Source: Diadophis punctatus similis
Lineage: Eukaryota > Chordata > Lepidosauria > Squamata > Dipsadidae
Direction of reading: 5' to 3'
Assembly: GCA_023053685.1 (NCBI GenBank)
Contig: JALIGW010000002.1
Location: 172,351,430-172,415,429, forward strand
Length of the DNA stretch: 64,000 nucleotides
Both the position numbers and the translations under genes were made by a program. The notes beneath the pieces were generated by a model, which was not told the origin of the DNA, did not search any database, and saw only the letters and a list, made by a program, of their open reading frames with translations. Shown piece by piece: positions 34,939-48,885 of the stretch (the stretch's first letter is position 1; each line of letters opens with the position of its first letter).

Positions 34939-36185
34939 AAGCTTTAGGTATGATGATGATGATGTTAACCTTTCAATCATGTCTGATTCTTGGCAATTCT
35001 ATGGACCCGCTCTCTCCAAATTTTTTGACTTTGTACAGCTTTTTTCAGTTCTTTTATGTTTTAGTCGGTGTGAGCTTTGATGATGGCTAGCCACCTGGTT
35101 TTTTGGCAGCTTCGTTTCCTCTTACTGCTGACCATTCCAAACATAACTGCTTTTTCAGCCATGTTGGATTGCATGGTTGAAATAAGTAAGGTGTAATTTT
35201 GTGATTTTTACCTTCCAGCGATATGTCCAGTTTTATATGCTGTGATGCTTGTTTGTTTGTCACTTTTGCTGTCCAAGGAATACCCAAGAGCCTTCTCCAA
35301 CACCACAGCCTGAACAAGTTGATTTTCCTTCTGTCTAGTTTTTTCATGGTCCAACTTTCACCACCATAGAAAGCTATGGGAAACACAATAGTGCAGACTA
35401 ATATGCATTTTTGTTGCCAGGTTGGTGTCCTTACTTTTCCTTATGTGATTCATGCTCATCAAAGTTGTGCGACCCGGTACAATTCCATGCTTAATTTTGG
35501 GATTGCGTTCGCAATTTTGATCAATCTGCAATCTTGCACACATTCAAATTCTTCACCATCAACTATTTTGACATTACCATTCCTTGCAGTGATCGTGAAC
35601 TTGATTTTTTGATGTTCAGGAAAGGTCAAATTTCTCATTTTCTTCTTTAATCTTTTTGGTCAGATATTTCAGGCCTTCTTTGGTTTCTGAGAAGAGAGTT
35701 GTGCTGTCAGCATATTGAAGATTGTTAATGCATCTTCCTCTAATCTTTACTCTGTTTTTTTGATCTATCAAAGTTCTAGCCTCCTCATGATCATTCAACA
35801 TATACATTGAATAAGAAAGGTGAAAGAATGCACCTTGCCACACTCCCTTTTCCATCTTGAACCAATCAGGGCCTCCTCATAGTGTTTATACAGTGGCTTC
35901 CTGATTTGTGTACAGTGACTGTGCCAACTTGGTGGGTTGGCACCCCCAGGCCTTCCAGGGCTGTCCATAGCTTGTTATGATCAACATAATCAAAGGCTTT
36001 CTTGTAGTCAATACAGCAGGTGAAGATGTTTTTTCAATATTCTTGTGATTTTTCCATGATCCAGCATAGATTTGCAATATGGTCATGAGTGCCACAACCC
36101 CTTCTGAAGCCAGTTTAAAATCAAATTTCCTTTTGATAGTTGATTCCAGATACTGTTCTATGATTTTTGGGCATATCATTAAAAA
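34939..36185 (-). mobile_element. Bov-B (RTE) LINE fragment, dead RT
   Basis: Minus-strand frames give YGGESWTMKKLDRRKINLF, then RLWCWRRLLGIPWTAK (C-terminal region) and GRCINNLQYADSTTLFSE, the RT catalytic region. The usual YADD box reads YADS here, which would abolish catalysis, and frameshifts separate the pieces. The 3' end lies at the low-coordinate side, next to an ATGATGATGATG run. Bov-B is a hallmark LINE of squamates. Confidence 0.88.
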
Positions 36186-36289
36186 AAACCTAAACTAAAC
36201 AATGTCTGGAATTCAGGCTAATGATGAATCTATTAACTAATAGTTTTATTATTTTTATATAATATTTTTATTTATTTTTAGTTTTATCA

Positions 36290-37880
36290 GAGACTTTTGC
36301 AACTGAACAACAAATTATTAATTTTCAGGATCATACTAAAATGGAAGAAATTTTCCAAGAATTATCTAAAGAGGAAACAAGCAACTAAAAATATTTGTGT
36401 GGAGCTTGGTATTACTGATGTAGTTGTGGATAAATTGGAACAGTTGCTCTACTTTCATTAGATACTCCAAAAGCTTTTGATTTGCTCCAGTTTGAATTTA
36501 CAAAATGAGTTTTAAGAAGATAGCAATAGCAATAGCACTTAGACGCTTCACAGTCTTCTTTAAGCAGTTTACAGAGTCAGCATATTGCCCCCAACAATTT
36601 GGGTCCTCATTTTACCCACCTCGGAAGGATGGAAGGTTGAGTCAACCTTGAGCCTGGTGAGATTCAAACTGCCAAATTGCAGTCAGCCAGCAGTCAGCAG
36701 AAGTAGCCTGCAGTACTGCACTCTAACCACTGTGCCAAGGTAGGATTTCCATTATCTTTTGTTCACTGAATTTCAAGTTGGCTAGAGTTATCAACAATAA
36801 ATTTACTTCTCAACCTATGAAATTACATCATGGCACTAATAAAGTTATCCTGGGTCCCCTTTAATTTTTTAATTTGGTTATTAAACTATTGACTATTGTC
36901 TATTACAAACTCAAGTTATTAAAGAGGTAGTTGCAGTTGACTTTAAATATACATTGTTCTTATATGATGATAGTATTATGGCTCTCCTTGGCAATGATGT
37001 AATATCATTTCCAAAGCTTGTACAGCAATATGATTTATATGCTAGCTATATTATTAATTGTACTGGATCTATTGATTATTGCAGGCAATTAGGATTTACA
37101 ATTTTTACAGATTGTATAAAATACTTGGGTTTAAATCTCTCCTGAGGTTTATCACATCATTTTGAATTAAATATGTAGAAATCTCTATATATATTTTTAA
37201 TGGATGCAAATTGATGTTCAAAACTCCTATTAAATCTTTGGGGGGAATTAATGTTATTAAAATGAATGTTACATTAAGATTAATATGTGTTTTAAGAAGG
37301 AGTCCAACATTAATTCAGATTAAATATTTTATGCTGATAGATAAATTAATAAGAAAAACAATTATGCATGCTAACGCTCCTGGAATACCTTTGGCCAAAT
37401 TGCAGATATAATATGAGGATAACAGCTTTTACCTAACTTTTATTTTTATATTGTATTATAATTAATATAATTAACTTACAGATGTTTAATGATATCATAG
37501 GCCTTTGATTTTAACTTCCTTATTTTTCTGGAATGGCAATTATTATGACTATTTTCTTTTCTGATGGGCCTCTTTAGAAATAGGCAGGTGAAGAGTCTAG
37601 AACTATTTAACTGGGATTGTTCTTTTCTACTTTGAAAGCTCTTAGGCACATTTGGTATAATATATGAGCTTATGATTTTATTCGGAATCTTATGATGATT
37701 TGATGTTTTAATACAAATCAAACTTGGAAAGTGGGAAAGATGTTTTAGGAGCGTTTGGCCTTATTAAGGGATTAATACTCTAAATCAGTTGGTCTGCAGC
37801 AATTGTTTTAAAGAGTTGTGTTTTGACTTTGACTTACCTTCAGTATACGTTTGGCAATAAAACTGAATAAAAACTGAAAA
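36290..37880 (+). mobile_element. L1 LINE ORF2 remnant split by a SINE
   Basis: In order: LDTPKAFDLLQFEF (RT motif corresponding to the LDAEKAFD box), the SINE, LHHGTNKVILGPL (matching the GTRQGCPLSP box), FLYDDSIMAL (the catalytic DD box), CIKYLGLNLS, and SLGGINVIKMNVTLRLI. It ends with a 3' UTR finishing AATAAAACTGAATAAAAAC near 37880. Stops and frameshifts make it a pseudogene. It starts close to the opposite-strand Bov-B. Confidence 0.75.
36531..36740 (-). mobile_element. tRNA-derived SINE in L1
   Basis: TAGCAATAGCAATAGCACTT, CAGCATATTGCCCCCAACAA, AAGGTTGAGTCAACCTTGAG and head CTAACCACTGTGCC. The ATATACCGCTTC part is shortened. It lies between the AFD and GTRQG-like blocks of the L1 RT. 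Confidence 0.8.
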
Positions 37881-37888
37881 ATGAATAA

Positions 37889-38102
37889 ATAGTCCTTGTT
37901 TAGCAACCATAGTTAGGACCAGCAATTCAGTCCTTAAGCGAAGCAGTTGCAAAGTGAAACCATGACTCTGCTTATGATCTTAGTTCAGCTTTCCTTTGCT
38001 TTACAAACATGCAAAAGTGATAAATGCAAGAACTGATTAGGAAGTTGCTTTTTCATCATCATTTTCAACAGTTGCTAAATGAGGCAGTTGCTAAACTACT
38101 TG
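37889..38102. mobile_element. Mariner-like MITE, short copy
   Basis: TAGTCCTTGTTTAGCAACC ... CAGTTGCTAAACTACTTG are inverted and match the 3252 and 9276 family, with GCAAAGTGAAACCATGACT inside. It directly follows the L1 3' tail. Confidence 0.6.
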
Positions 38103-38999
38103 CATTAAAGAAATAGAAATGGATACTTTCTTCGGAGATACTGTTCTTGAATGAGAACCAAGAGTTCAATCTTATGAAGTATTGAATGAAAATTAGTGTT
38201 AACTATATATTTGATTGGTGACAGGAAGGATTCAAATATTCAATTTTGAAAAGTCAATGAGTTCAAGTATTAAAGAATGTGGAAAATTCTCATATTTTTT
38301 AAAAAATGAAACTAATTCAACAGAATATACTACTTCGGGCCTATTAGATCTCCAAAGAAATAGACAAAATATTAACAGGCACAGATGAAAAAATGATCAC
38401 TATATCATGACATGTGAAACTTTTTCCTTCATGGTCCAAAACCACTGATTTGAATGTCCCTATTTAAATGTTCCCGTTGTGTTTGAGTAATGGGTTCGTA
38501 TGTCATGACCCAAAGAAAAGTCGTTTTTAACCAATTTTGGATAACTTATCCAGGTTTGGGAAGCTCTGCTTTACATTGTCTTGAATCCAAGAAGTGCTTT
38601 GAAGTCATCTGATTCAATTCACTGCTCTGAAGCAGGTTGCCCCTTCAGCTTGTAGTCTGCCTAGAAGGCTTGGCTCACTTGAAGCTTTGCTGAATCAAAG
38701 CATCCCTTTATAGTTTTGCACATTTCTGCATTCTAAATCAAGCATAATTATTAACCCAGCTTTTTAAAAATATGACATATCAGAAGAAAGGGCTCTTAAA
38801 ATGTATAATGGTGGGTATATAATGGTGAGCTGAGCTCTTAAGAACAACTTCTAGGACATTATATGACCTGACCACTTCACCTACATATTTTTTTTTCTGT
38901 TGAAAGGCATATTTATTTCCAGACTGGTTCAGACTCTGACAATGAGATCTTCCTGGTCAAGTTAATGGCTGCAAGGAGATTTTAGCTTTGGGAGGTGTG
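38103..38999. other. Unassigned non-coding DNA
   Basis: No gene or repeat recognised. Confidence 0.4.
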
Positions 39000-39177
<178 letters not shown>

Positions 39178-39237
39178 CATTTCTATCGTTTCCTACATTT
39201 ATGAAATGAATTTTATTTTTATTTTTTTATTTATTTA

Positions 39238-39391
39238 CCGTATTTTCGGCATATAAGATGACTGGGCATATAAGACGACCCCCAGCTTTTCTAGTTAAAA
39301 TACAGAGTTTGGGATATACTCGCCGTATAAGACTACCCTTCCTGCCATGTTTGTTTTTCTTTCTGTCTTTCTTCCTTCCGAACATCCATCC

Positions 39392-39486
<95 letters not shown>

Positions 39487-40436
39487 TTCCTTCCTTCCTT
39501 CCTTCCTTCCTTCCTTCCTTCTTTCTTTTTTCTTTCTTTCTTCTGCTCACTTCATCCTGCTTGTGTGTGGGGGGGGACTATGGTGCTCAGGTTGGGCCCC
39601 CCAATGCTCTGCAGCCCTCTGGTCTGGCAGGAAAAGGAGGGGCTCTCAACCCTCCCCAAGAAGAGACCCATTGATGCAGGCTGGGGGACGACGATGACAG
39701 GACCCTCGGTTTCTAACCTTCCTCATCTTTTCTCTTGTTCTCCTCCTTGTGGGCGTGCACGGGAGGGACTGCGGAGCAGAGGCGCCTGGTGGCTTAAGGC
39801 AACAGGCAGGCGGGAGACACTTCTGGCATTCCCGTGCCTCTCGCCCTGCTCGCTGGGCACCTCTGCTCCGCGGTCCCTCCCACGCATGCCCACCTACCTC
39901 GCTTGGTGTGGTTCCCCGCACTTGGCGTCTTGGAAGAGGGCTGGTCGAGGGAGAAAGAAGCCATGGTGTGGATTGGTTTGCAGGACCGTGGAGCAGAGGC
40001 ACCCGGTGAGCGGGGCGAGAGGCGCAGGGATGCCAGAAGTGTCTCCCGCCCGCCTCTTGCCTTAAGCCACTGGGCGCCTCTGCTCCACTGTCCCTCCCGC
40101 GCGCTCCCACAAGGAGGAGAACAAGAGAAAAGATGAGGAAGGTTAGAAACCGAGGGTCCTGTTGTTGTCATCCCCCAGCGCGCGCCTACCTGCTGGGAAG
40201 GCTGCGGCTGGTGGTGGCAGCCGCAGCCTTCCCAGCAGGAGACCGAGGTGCAGGGCGGCGGCGGGGCTCTGGAGCTCCTTCGGCAGCTTGGCTGGAGAAA
40301 GGGGGGAATGTGGCCACATCTGTTTTTGAGCTCCCCCCCAGCTCGGAAGTTTTAGTATCTGGCATATAAGACGACCCCCGACTTTTGAGAAGATTTTCAA
40401 GGGGTAAAAAGTCATCTTATACACTGGAACATACAG
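39238..40436. mobile_element. 1.2 kb foldback MITE
   Basis: CCGTATTTTCGGCATATAAG at the left and CTTATACACTGGAACATACAG at the right, with TA on both sides, identify a relative of the 1617-2617 family. ATATAAGACGACCCCC occurs near both ends. The core holds ~190-bp inverted arms (39694-39890 and 39985-40172) and a second perfect hairpin, CCTGCTGGGAAGGCTGCGGC with its complement (40189-40240). A microsatellite has grown in the left part. The overlapping long frames are arm shadows, not genes. Confidence 0.75.
39393..39540. repeat. (TTTC)n-(CCTT)n microsatellite
   Basis: About 23 TTTC units followed by CCTT units, inside the foldback MITE. Confidence 0.97.
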
Positions 40437-40439
40437 TAT

Positions 40440-40975
40440 TTATTTCATGAAGCATGTATTAAATAACAGATATAAGTATAAACATAACTATGAATATATG
40501 AAATGGATACAAGTAAAAGGGAACATTAGGACAGGGATGGTAGGCACGCTGGTGCGCTTATGCACACCCCTTAAGGACCTCTTAGGAATGGGGTGAGGTT
40601 GACAGTAGACAGTCTAAGGTTAAAGTTTTGGGGGTTTGGGGAAGACACCACAGTGTCTGGTAGTGCATTCCAGGCATTGATAACTCTGTTACTGAAGTCA
40701 TATTTTCTGCAATCAAGTTTGGAGCAGTTTACCATAAGTTTGTATCTATTATCTGCTTGTGTGTTGTTGTGGTTGAAGCTGAAGTATTCATTGACAGGTA
40801 GGACTTTGTAGCAGATAATTTTATGTACTACGCTTAGGTCAGATCGAAGATGGCAAAGTTCTAAGTTGTCTAAGCCCAAAATTTCAAGTCTGGTGGCATA
40901 AGATATTCTGTTGTGAGCAGAGGAGTGGAGAAGAAGAAGGTCTAGATTAAGGGTAGAGTTCCACTCCCAGATCAC
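40440..40975 (-). mobile_element. Rex1/L3-like LINE 3' end
   Basis: The minus-strand frame of ~130 codons includes RISYATRLEILGLDNLELC, HLRSDLSVVHKIICYKVLPV, NRVINAWNALPDTVVSSPNP and LTPFLRGP, uninterrupted to its natural stop. This is the best open frame of the four copies. It is 5' truncated, and its 3' tail abuts the foldback MITE. Confidence 0.86.
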
Positions 40976-42189
40976 TATTCAGAGTATATGCCAAGAATCA
41001 CATTAAAATTGCTTCTTTCTTTAAGCAAAACATTGGCAGTGGTAAAGTTCTTTTAATTAGTCTTTGCATTTTCTGTTATAAATGTACCCTTACCATAAAT
41101 CATTTGAGAAATGTTGATCTCAAAAGCTTCTATGGTTACATAGTCTTGAACAATGCTTAGAATATCAGAAAGGTCCTTTTTTAAAAAATCTTATATCATT
41201 AGAAAAGTCCAAATCAGACTGTATTGAGATAAATGCACAAGAAATATTCTGGAAAAGCTGCAGATTTCTTTGCAGGTATTATGACATGGATGCAGTCTTC
41301 TCTTATTTATGGAGCAGAGCAAGGTTTCCAATTTTCAGTTTGAAACACTATTTGCGGAAGAAAGTAACTATAGATCAACGTTATAAACTGAAGATTAAAT
41401 TTCAGAAATAAGTCATGTTGCAGAAATGGGAACTGAAGTCTTGCAAAGAATTGAAAGATATACTGCCAAAAATACAAATGTTGAGTATTTTTAGAAGTCT
41501 GGTGGGCAGTATTCAGTGCTACTGCAGATAGCTTTTCTGGCTGAAAACCATGTAAAAGGCACAAGTCTTGTGGTTGGTTGGAGGATTATAAAACATATAG
41601 CTGAATTTCTGATAAACTTTCAACATTCTTCATAGGGATTGTCCAATATTTGTGGAAATTGTTCAGTAGGGCAGAAAATGCCAGAATTCGATAAATTGTT
41701 CCAAATGTCACTTATTGGGGACTATGAGCAGCATGCACCAAATTGACTGAACAGAAATAGATGGAAAATAAAGATGATTAACTGAAATATTAGCAAACAA
41801 GTAGCTTTGTGAAATTGCCATCATGAATTTGACATTGGGAATTTTGAATCTAAAAATGACGAAGCAGATGCAAATTGAATCACAGAAAGACGGCTAAGAC
41901 AAAGAAGTAGAAGTAGAAATAAGTACAAGATTTAAATGAAAAGAACAGTTAGACTGAATTGGCAAAAACATGTCTTGAAAGTTTGTAGACTTTTGTAACT
42001 CCAATTTTTCTGTCGTGGAAATGCATGTAGTACTAAGGATCTCTCGGCGCAGAAATGAAACATGACAATGTATTTTGTTGGGTTTTCCTTTTATTTGATA
42101 ATAGTATTAGATGAAGATACATGAAGACATCCTATGCATTTTGTTAATAATATTTTGTAGAAGTGAGCTCTTTGGAGTTTTATAGGACT
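40976..42189. other. Unassigned non-coding DNA
   Basis: About 1.2 kb with no recognisable gene or repeat. Confidence 0.4.
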
Positions 42190-42985
42190 TCGGTTTCAAT
42201 ACATTTTTAGAACTAGAAAAGACTTTATACGTCTTTTATCCCAAACTCTGCTCAGTCCAGTATCTTTTAAAGCATCTGTAACAGATGACCATCCAGGCTC
42301 TATTTGAAGGCCTTTAGTGAAGAAGAACTCACAACTTCTTGCCACAGCTTATTCCACAGACTTAGAGCTCATTCAGTGAGATAGGTTCTCATGATAACTA
42401 GCCTGAACCTTCTTCCTTGTAAATTTAACCCATTGGTTCTAGTTCTGATGTCCAAGTCAACAGTCCCACTCTTCCTTCTGTGTGACAATCCTTCATCAAT
42501 TTTAAGACTGCAGTCATATCACTCCTCAGTCATCTTTTCTGTGAAGATAAATATACCCAGATTTCTTTCATCATAAAAGTCTTTCTCATAATACTTGCTT
42601 TCAGGCCCCTTAGTAATCCCAGTAATCTCCAGAAATTGCTCCAGTTTATCAGTCTTTTTTAAAAAAATTGTGGTACCTGGCAAAATGTGTTGACGACAAA
42701 CCCAAACTGGCTCCAGTTAATTGTAGCATGTCTTTACATTTGCTCACAAACATCAAGGACTTTGCCCAGCAGAGATGCCAGACTGACAGGTCTGTAATTT
42801 CTTGGGTCCTCTTTCTTCCCCTTTTTTGAAAATGGAGATGATATTTACTCTTCTCCAATCTTCTGAAACCTCACCAGTTCTCCAGAAGATCATAAATCAC
42901 CGAGAGCGATACAGAGATCACCTTCAGTAGCTCCATCAGTACCCAGAACCCACCTGTTGCTTTATGTATTTTGGTTACAGCAGTT
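42190..42985 (-). mobile_element. Antisense CR1, 3' UTR plus RT region
   Basis: The first half (GCCTTTAGTGAAGAAGAACT, CATATCACTCCTCAGTCATC) is antisense CR1 3' region. From about 42735 GCCAGACTGACAGGTCTGTA and GGGTCCTCTTTCTTCCCC are antisense RT-domain sequence. The intervening part is missing, so the copy is internally deleted. Confidence 0.7.
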
Positions 42986-43136
42986 CTGTCTTCCTCAAGT
43001 TGTCACTTTTTCATCCAACAAGAAAGCAAGATTGCACTTGCAGCAGGTGTAGTTTGGTTTCTCTTCAGGAACGAAAACAGAGTTCATCCCCATCCCTTCC
43101 CGGCTGGTCTCTGATCACTGTTCTTATTGTTTAGAG

Positions 43137-43560
43137 CAGTGATGGCGAACCTATGGCACGGGTGCCACAGGTGGCACGCGGAGCCATTTCTGCCGGCACG
43201 CGAGCCGTTGCCCTAGCTCAGCTCCAGCGCGCATGTGCGTGCACAGCAGCTGATTTTTGGCTCATGCGGAGACTCTGGGAGGACGATTTTGGTCTCCGGA
43301 GAGCCTCCGAGATGGCAGGGGGAGAGTTTTTGCCCTCCCCAAGCTCCAAGAAAGCCTCTGGAGCCTGGGGAGGGCAAATAACGGGCCTACTGGGCCCACT
43401 GGAAGTCAGGAAATGGGGAAGTGGGGGGGTCACGCATGCATGCACAGGGGGGTGGGGCAAGTGGGGGGCTTTGAATTATGGGTGTGGGCACACACGAGCG
43501 TGTGATAGCGCGTGCGCGCACTATTTTGGCACCCGAGGGGAAAAAGGTTCGCCATCACTG
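43137..43560. mobile_element. hAT element with perfect TSD
   Basis: CAGTGATGGCGAACCTATGG ... AGGTTCGCCATCACTG are 16-bp inverted ends, flanked by perfect GTTTAGAG copies (43129-43136, 43561-43568). It carries GGCACGGGTGCCACAGGTGG. Same termini family as 22030-22566. Related GGCGAACCTATGGCAC hAT families are known in several vertebrates, some thought to have spread horizontally. Confidence 0.93.
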
Positions 43561-43668
43561 GTTTAGAGCCATCCATGTTACCTTGTCTTATAAAACATTC
43601 ATGTAAATTTTTTCTGTTGGCTTGCTCAGGCCGAGAGTGGGGGAAGACTGCCTGATCTATATATATTT

Positions 43669-44021
43669 TGCCGAGTCACCTGGTATACCCAATTATGGGA
43701 GGGAGCATACTGCTTCCTTATGTTGTTCCTTTTTGCCTTTCAGCCCCACTCCAGGGGCCATCCAGGCTAGAAACAATATTTGCAAACTTACAAAGAACTG
43801 ATAAAGAAATAAAGGGAGACTAGTATAGATCTATTTCAAGCTATTTAGCTCTCATCAGCTAGCCATATCCTTCTAGGATTCGAACCGGGGCTGCTTGCCT
43901 TGTTAGGCAATGCTTTTACCCTCTAAGCCACCAGTTCTCCTCCCTCATCAGCTGAGCCAGGGGAAAGATTAAATGTTTTTCTGCCGAGTCACCTGGTATA
44001 CCCAATTATGGGAGGGAGCAT
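43669..44021. repeat. Perfect 40-bp direct repeats flanking a SINE
   Basis: The 40-bp sequence beginning TGCCGAGTCACCTGGTATAC is identical at 43669-43708 and 43982-44021. Between them is a minus-strand SINE. Forty identical bases is far beyond a usual LINE-type target duplication, so this could be a long duplication at insertion or a later segmental event. Confidence 0.85.
43785..43940 (-). mobile_element. tRNA-derived SINE with intact B box
   Basis: Read on the minus strand: GGAGAACTGGTGGCTTAGAG (A-box-like TGGCTTAGAGG), GGTTCGAATCC (perfect B box, complement at 43876-43886), then GATATGGCTAGCTGATGAG, AATAGATCTATACTAGTCT and a tail GTTCTTTGTAAGTTTG. It is not a tRNA gene: there is no acceptor stem pairing. 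A partial plus-strand copy lies at 44372-44432. Confidence 0.75.
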
Positions 44022-44040
44022 TGATGATTCTTTGTAAGTT

Positions 44041-46116
<2,076 letters not shown>

Positions 46117-46124
46117 CTGTGTGT

Positions 46125-46382
46125 CGGGGCGGGTTCCTTTTACCTTTTCCTACCAGTGCGCATCGCGACGTCCTGGCGCACAAGTTTAGTTTCGTGCATG
46201 CGCAGAGGGACGATTTTACTTCCGTGCAGAGAGCCGAAAAATCACTGAAAATTAGAAAAAAAATATGGCGGCGTGCATAGACTGGCACAGACAGCACTGG
46301 AACCGTCACACCTAAATTACGTCATCAGCAAGCTACTACCGGAGTGCCCGCAGTGGACCGCACCGGTAGGAACCCACCTCTG
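46125..46382. mobile_element. hAT MITE with perfect TSD
   Basis: It starts CGGGGCGGGTTCC (one base lost from the CAG end) and ends CGGTAGGAACCCACCTCTG. CTGTGTGT is duplicated at 46117-46124 and 46383-46390. Contains GTGCATGCGCAGAGG. 258 bp. Confidence 0.83.
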
Positions 46383-46390
46383 CTGTGTGT

Positions 46391-47486
46391 GTATCGGCAG
46401 AACCTCTTTTTCTCTTACTACATCTACATTTTGGAATAGTGTCCTCCAGGAATTTGGGAAGTGTTTTACTATCTCTTCTCCCTTCTCTTCTTTCAACCTT
46501 GTTCTATTACACATGCACCATTTTATGTTTTATTAATTTAAAAATAACCAAATATTTTTTATCTGTCAGAACCAGACAGATCTGTTGCTCTAGGTTTTGA
46601 AGAACACAGCACAAGGGAGTTAAATCTTCCTATCTAGATGGAATCCTTCTTTCCTCCTTATCATCTTCCCATTGACTTTGTGGGAAGCTGGGAGGGAGCA
46701 TTACAAACCATAAACACACGACTGCAGCTGAACACAGTTGTGTTGCAGTGGTCACAACTTTACAAAGTCAACTGGTCTGAAAATCCTTGAAATTTCAATA
46801 CCACCAGAGTAAGGAGTACTGAATTTTGTATGCATTTTTTTAAGTTGGCAGATTTGAGATACTTTGATTCAAAAATTGTTGTGCTATGATGTACTGTTTG
46901 GGTTAATGGAAGATTACAAACAGACGGACAGATAGAAGAATTCTAGTAGTATACAGAGAGTCTTCAAATTAATTTATTGCCCCAAATTTTAAAGTTGATA
47001 AGTTGACATGGTGGGAATATTCATGTAACCATGCAAGAGGCTATTTTCCATTTCAATTTTCGCCTATTTGCTCATCTTGCAAGTATCTCATTTGGCACTA
47101 AATGCTGTTCCACTCAAAAAGAAATGAAAAAGAAAATGCATTGCTGTGCAATCATTTATTGTCCAAGAAACAAATTGCACAGAGTCAAGGCCATAGGAAT
47201 AATTAAAATAAATAATTTATATGATGATTTGAACCTAAACAAAACCTCTACAAAATCAACAGAACAATCTCAACAATTCTCTTGCAAAAATATTACTATG
47301 AATTTGAGAAGTGCACTTTTCACAACAGTAGCATTCAAGAGACTTTGGAATGAGGACATTCTAGAATGATTGTTTTATGGAAAGAATGTTTCACAGGACT
47401 AAGAGTCAATCTTAAGCCCTCATAGACATTTGGACAGATTATAGTTCGTTCTTTTGGGATGGCAAAATTCTTCTGAGTTCATATGC
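46391..47486. other. Unassigned non-coding DNA
   Basis: A 112-codon frame at 47031-47369 has no recognisable domain and lies in A/T-rich DNA; treated as chance. Confidence 0.35.
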
Positions 47487-48885
47487 GAATTTTTTTTAAT
47501 TTAAAAAGTTTTATTGGTACAAAGTACAAACATTTTTTAAATTTTTCTCCCCCCTTCCCCCCAACTCCCTCCCTCCCCTCCCCCCCAACTTCCCAGAAAG
47601 AACACAGGATATAATCTTCAAATAAACATAAACTTAAAATATACTAACAAATTATAAATTCAGAAATTCCTCTAATTTTTAAAAACTCCACATTGTTTAA
47701 AATCTATTAAACCATTCTGAAATTCTAACCATATATCATTATTAAACTATATATATCTTCTTAATCTGATACTTTTTTTGAATATAATCAGTCCATCTAC
47801 TCCATTCCAATACGTATCTTTCATTTGAATGTTCTTTTAGGTATGATGAAATTCTTGCCATTTCTGCCAGATGTGTATCTTTTATTGTCCATTCCTCAAC
47901 AGTAGGTATATCTTCTTTCTTCCAGTATTGTGCTACCAGCAATCTGGCAGCCGTTATCAAGTTCAAAATCAATTTAGTCTCTATTACAGTACAGTCCGTA
48001 GTTATTCCCAGCAAGAAAAACTGTGTTGTAAACTTAATTTTTTTCTTTAAAATATTCTGAATAATCCACCATATTTTAATCCAAAAAGCCTTAATTTTCT
48101 TACAGGTCCACCAAATATGAAAATAAGTAGCATCTTCACATTCACATCTCCAACATTTAGGTTGTAAATTTGGATACATACGAGCTAGTTTTTTTGGATC
48201 CAAATGCCATCTATAAAACATTTTATAAAATTTTTCTCTTAGATTTTGAGCTTGTGTAAATTTTACATTTCTAACCCATATATTCTCCCATGTTTCCATC
48301 ATTATAGGTTCACCAATATTTTGCGCCCATTTTATCATACAATCCTTAACTAGCTCTGTTTCGGAGTCTAATTCCACTAATACATTATATAATCTCTTTA
48401 TATGCTTTCGTCTTTTGTTCTTTATTTGAGTTATCAAATTATCATCTTGCTGCGAAATACCTACTTTTGAATCCTCTTTCCATCTGGTCTGCAGTTGCCC
48501 GTATTGGAACCAAGACTTAATTATTCCTTCTTCTCTTAATTGCTCCATTGATTTTAATTGTAACCTCATTCCTCTACATAAAGAAATTCTTTATAGGTAA
48601 TCTTATCTAACTTTTGCTCTATATTTATATTCTCTATCGCGTGTCTGGGCACTGTCCATATAGGTAACTTATCATTTAATTTACATTGATATTTCTTCCA
48701 GACACGTAATAAAGCATTTCTTAATATGTGACTCTTAAAGGCTTTATCTACTTTTTTATTATACGAATGCGAATTTTTGAAGTCCCCCCAAATCTTATTT
48801 GGATTAAAACCTAAGTTGAAGACAAATTTTTGTCTTCTGGTCAACTCCGTTTTTGTCAGCTTTTGCCGTTGACAATATCTCTACC
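47487..48885 (-). mobile_element. L1 LINE ORF2 C-terminal half and 3' UTR
   Basis: A 275-codon minus frame (47742-48569) contains GEPIMMETWENIWVRNVKFT, NLREKFYKMFYRWHLDPKKL and the zinc-knuckle-like CWRCECEDATYFHIWWTCKK (C-x2-C...H...C), typical of L1 ORF2p C-termini. It ends at a natural stop. The upstream frame 48566-48844 (FNLGFNPNKIWGDFKNSHS) continues it across one frameshift. The 3' UTR has G-rich runs (C-rich on +), then ACCAATAAAACTTTTTAAAT. It is 5' truncated near 48885. It is the youngest-looking L1 in the window but is inactive without the EN and RT domains. Confidence 0.9.

Noticed and set aside
39565..40171. Overlapping 100-170-codon frames on both strands and a GC-rich patch
   Set aside because: They mirror each other because the DNA is an inverted repeat inside a foldback MITE; not a gene or promoter CpG island.
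43865..43940. Possible tRNA gene
   Set aside because: A and B boxes are good but the ends do not pair as an acceptor stem and a SINE body follows.
47031..47369. 112-codon plus-strand open frame
   Set aside because: A/T-rich, no recognisable domain or splice context.
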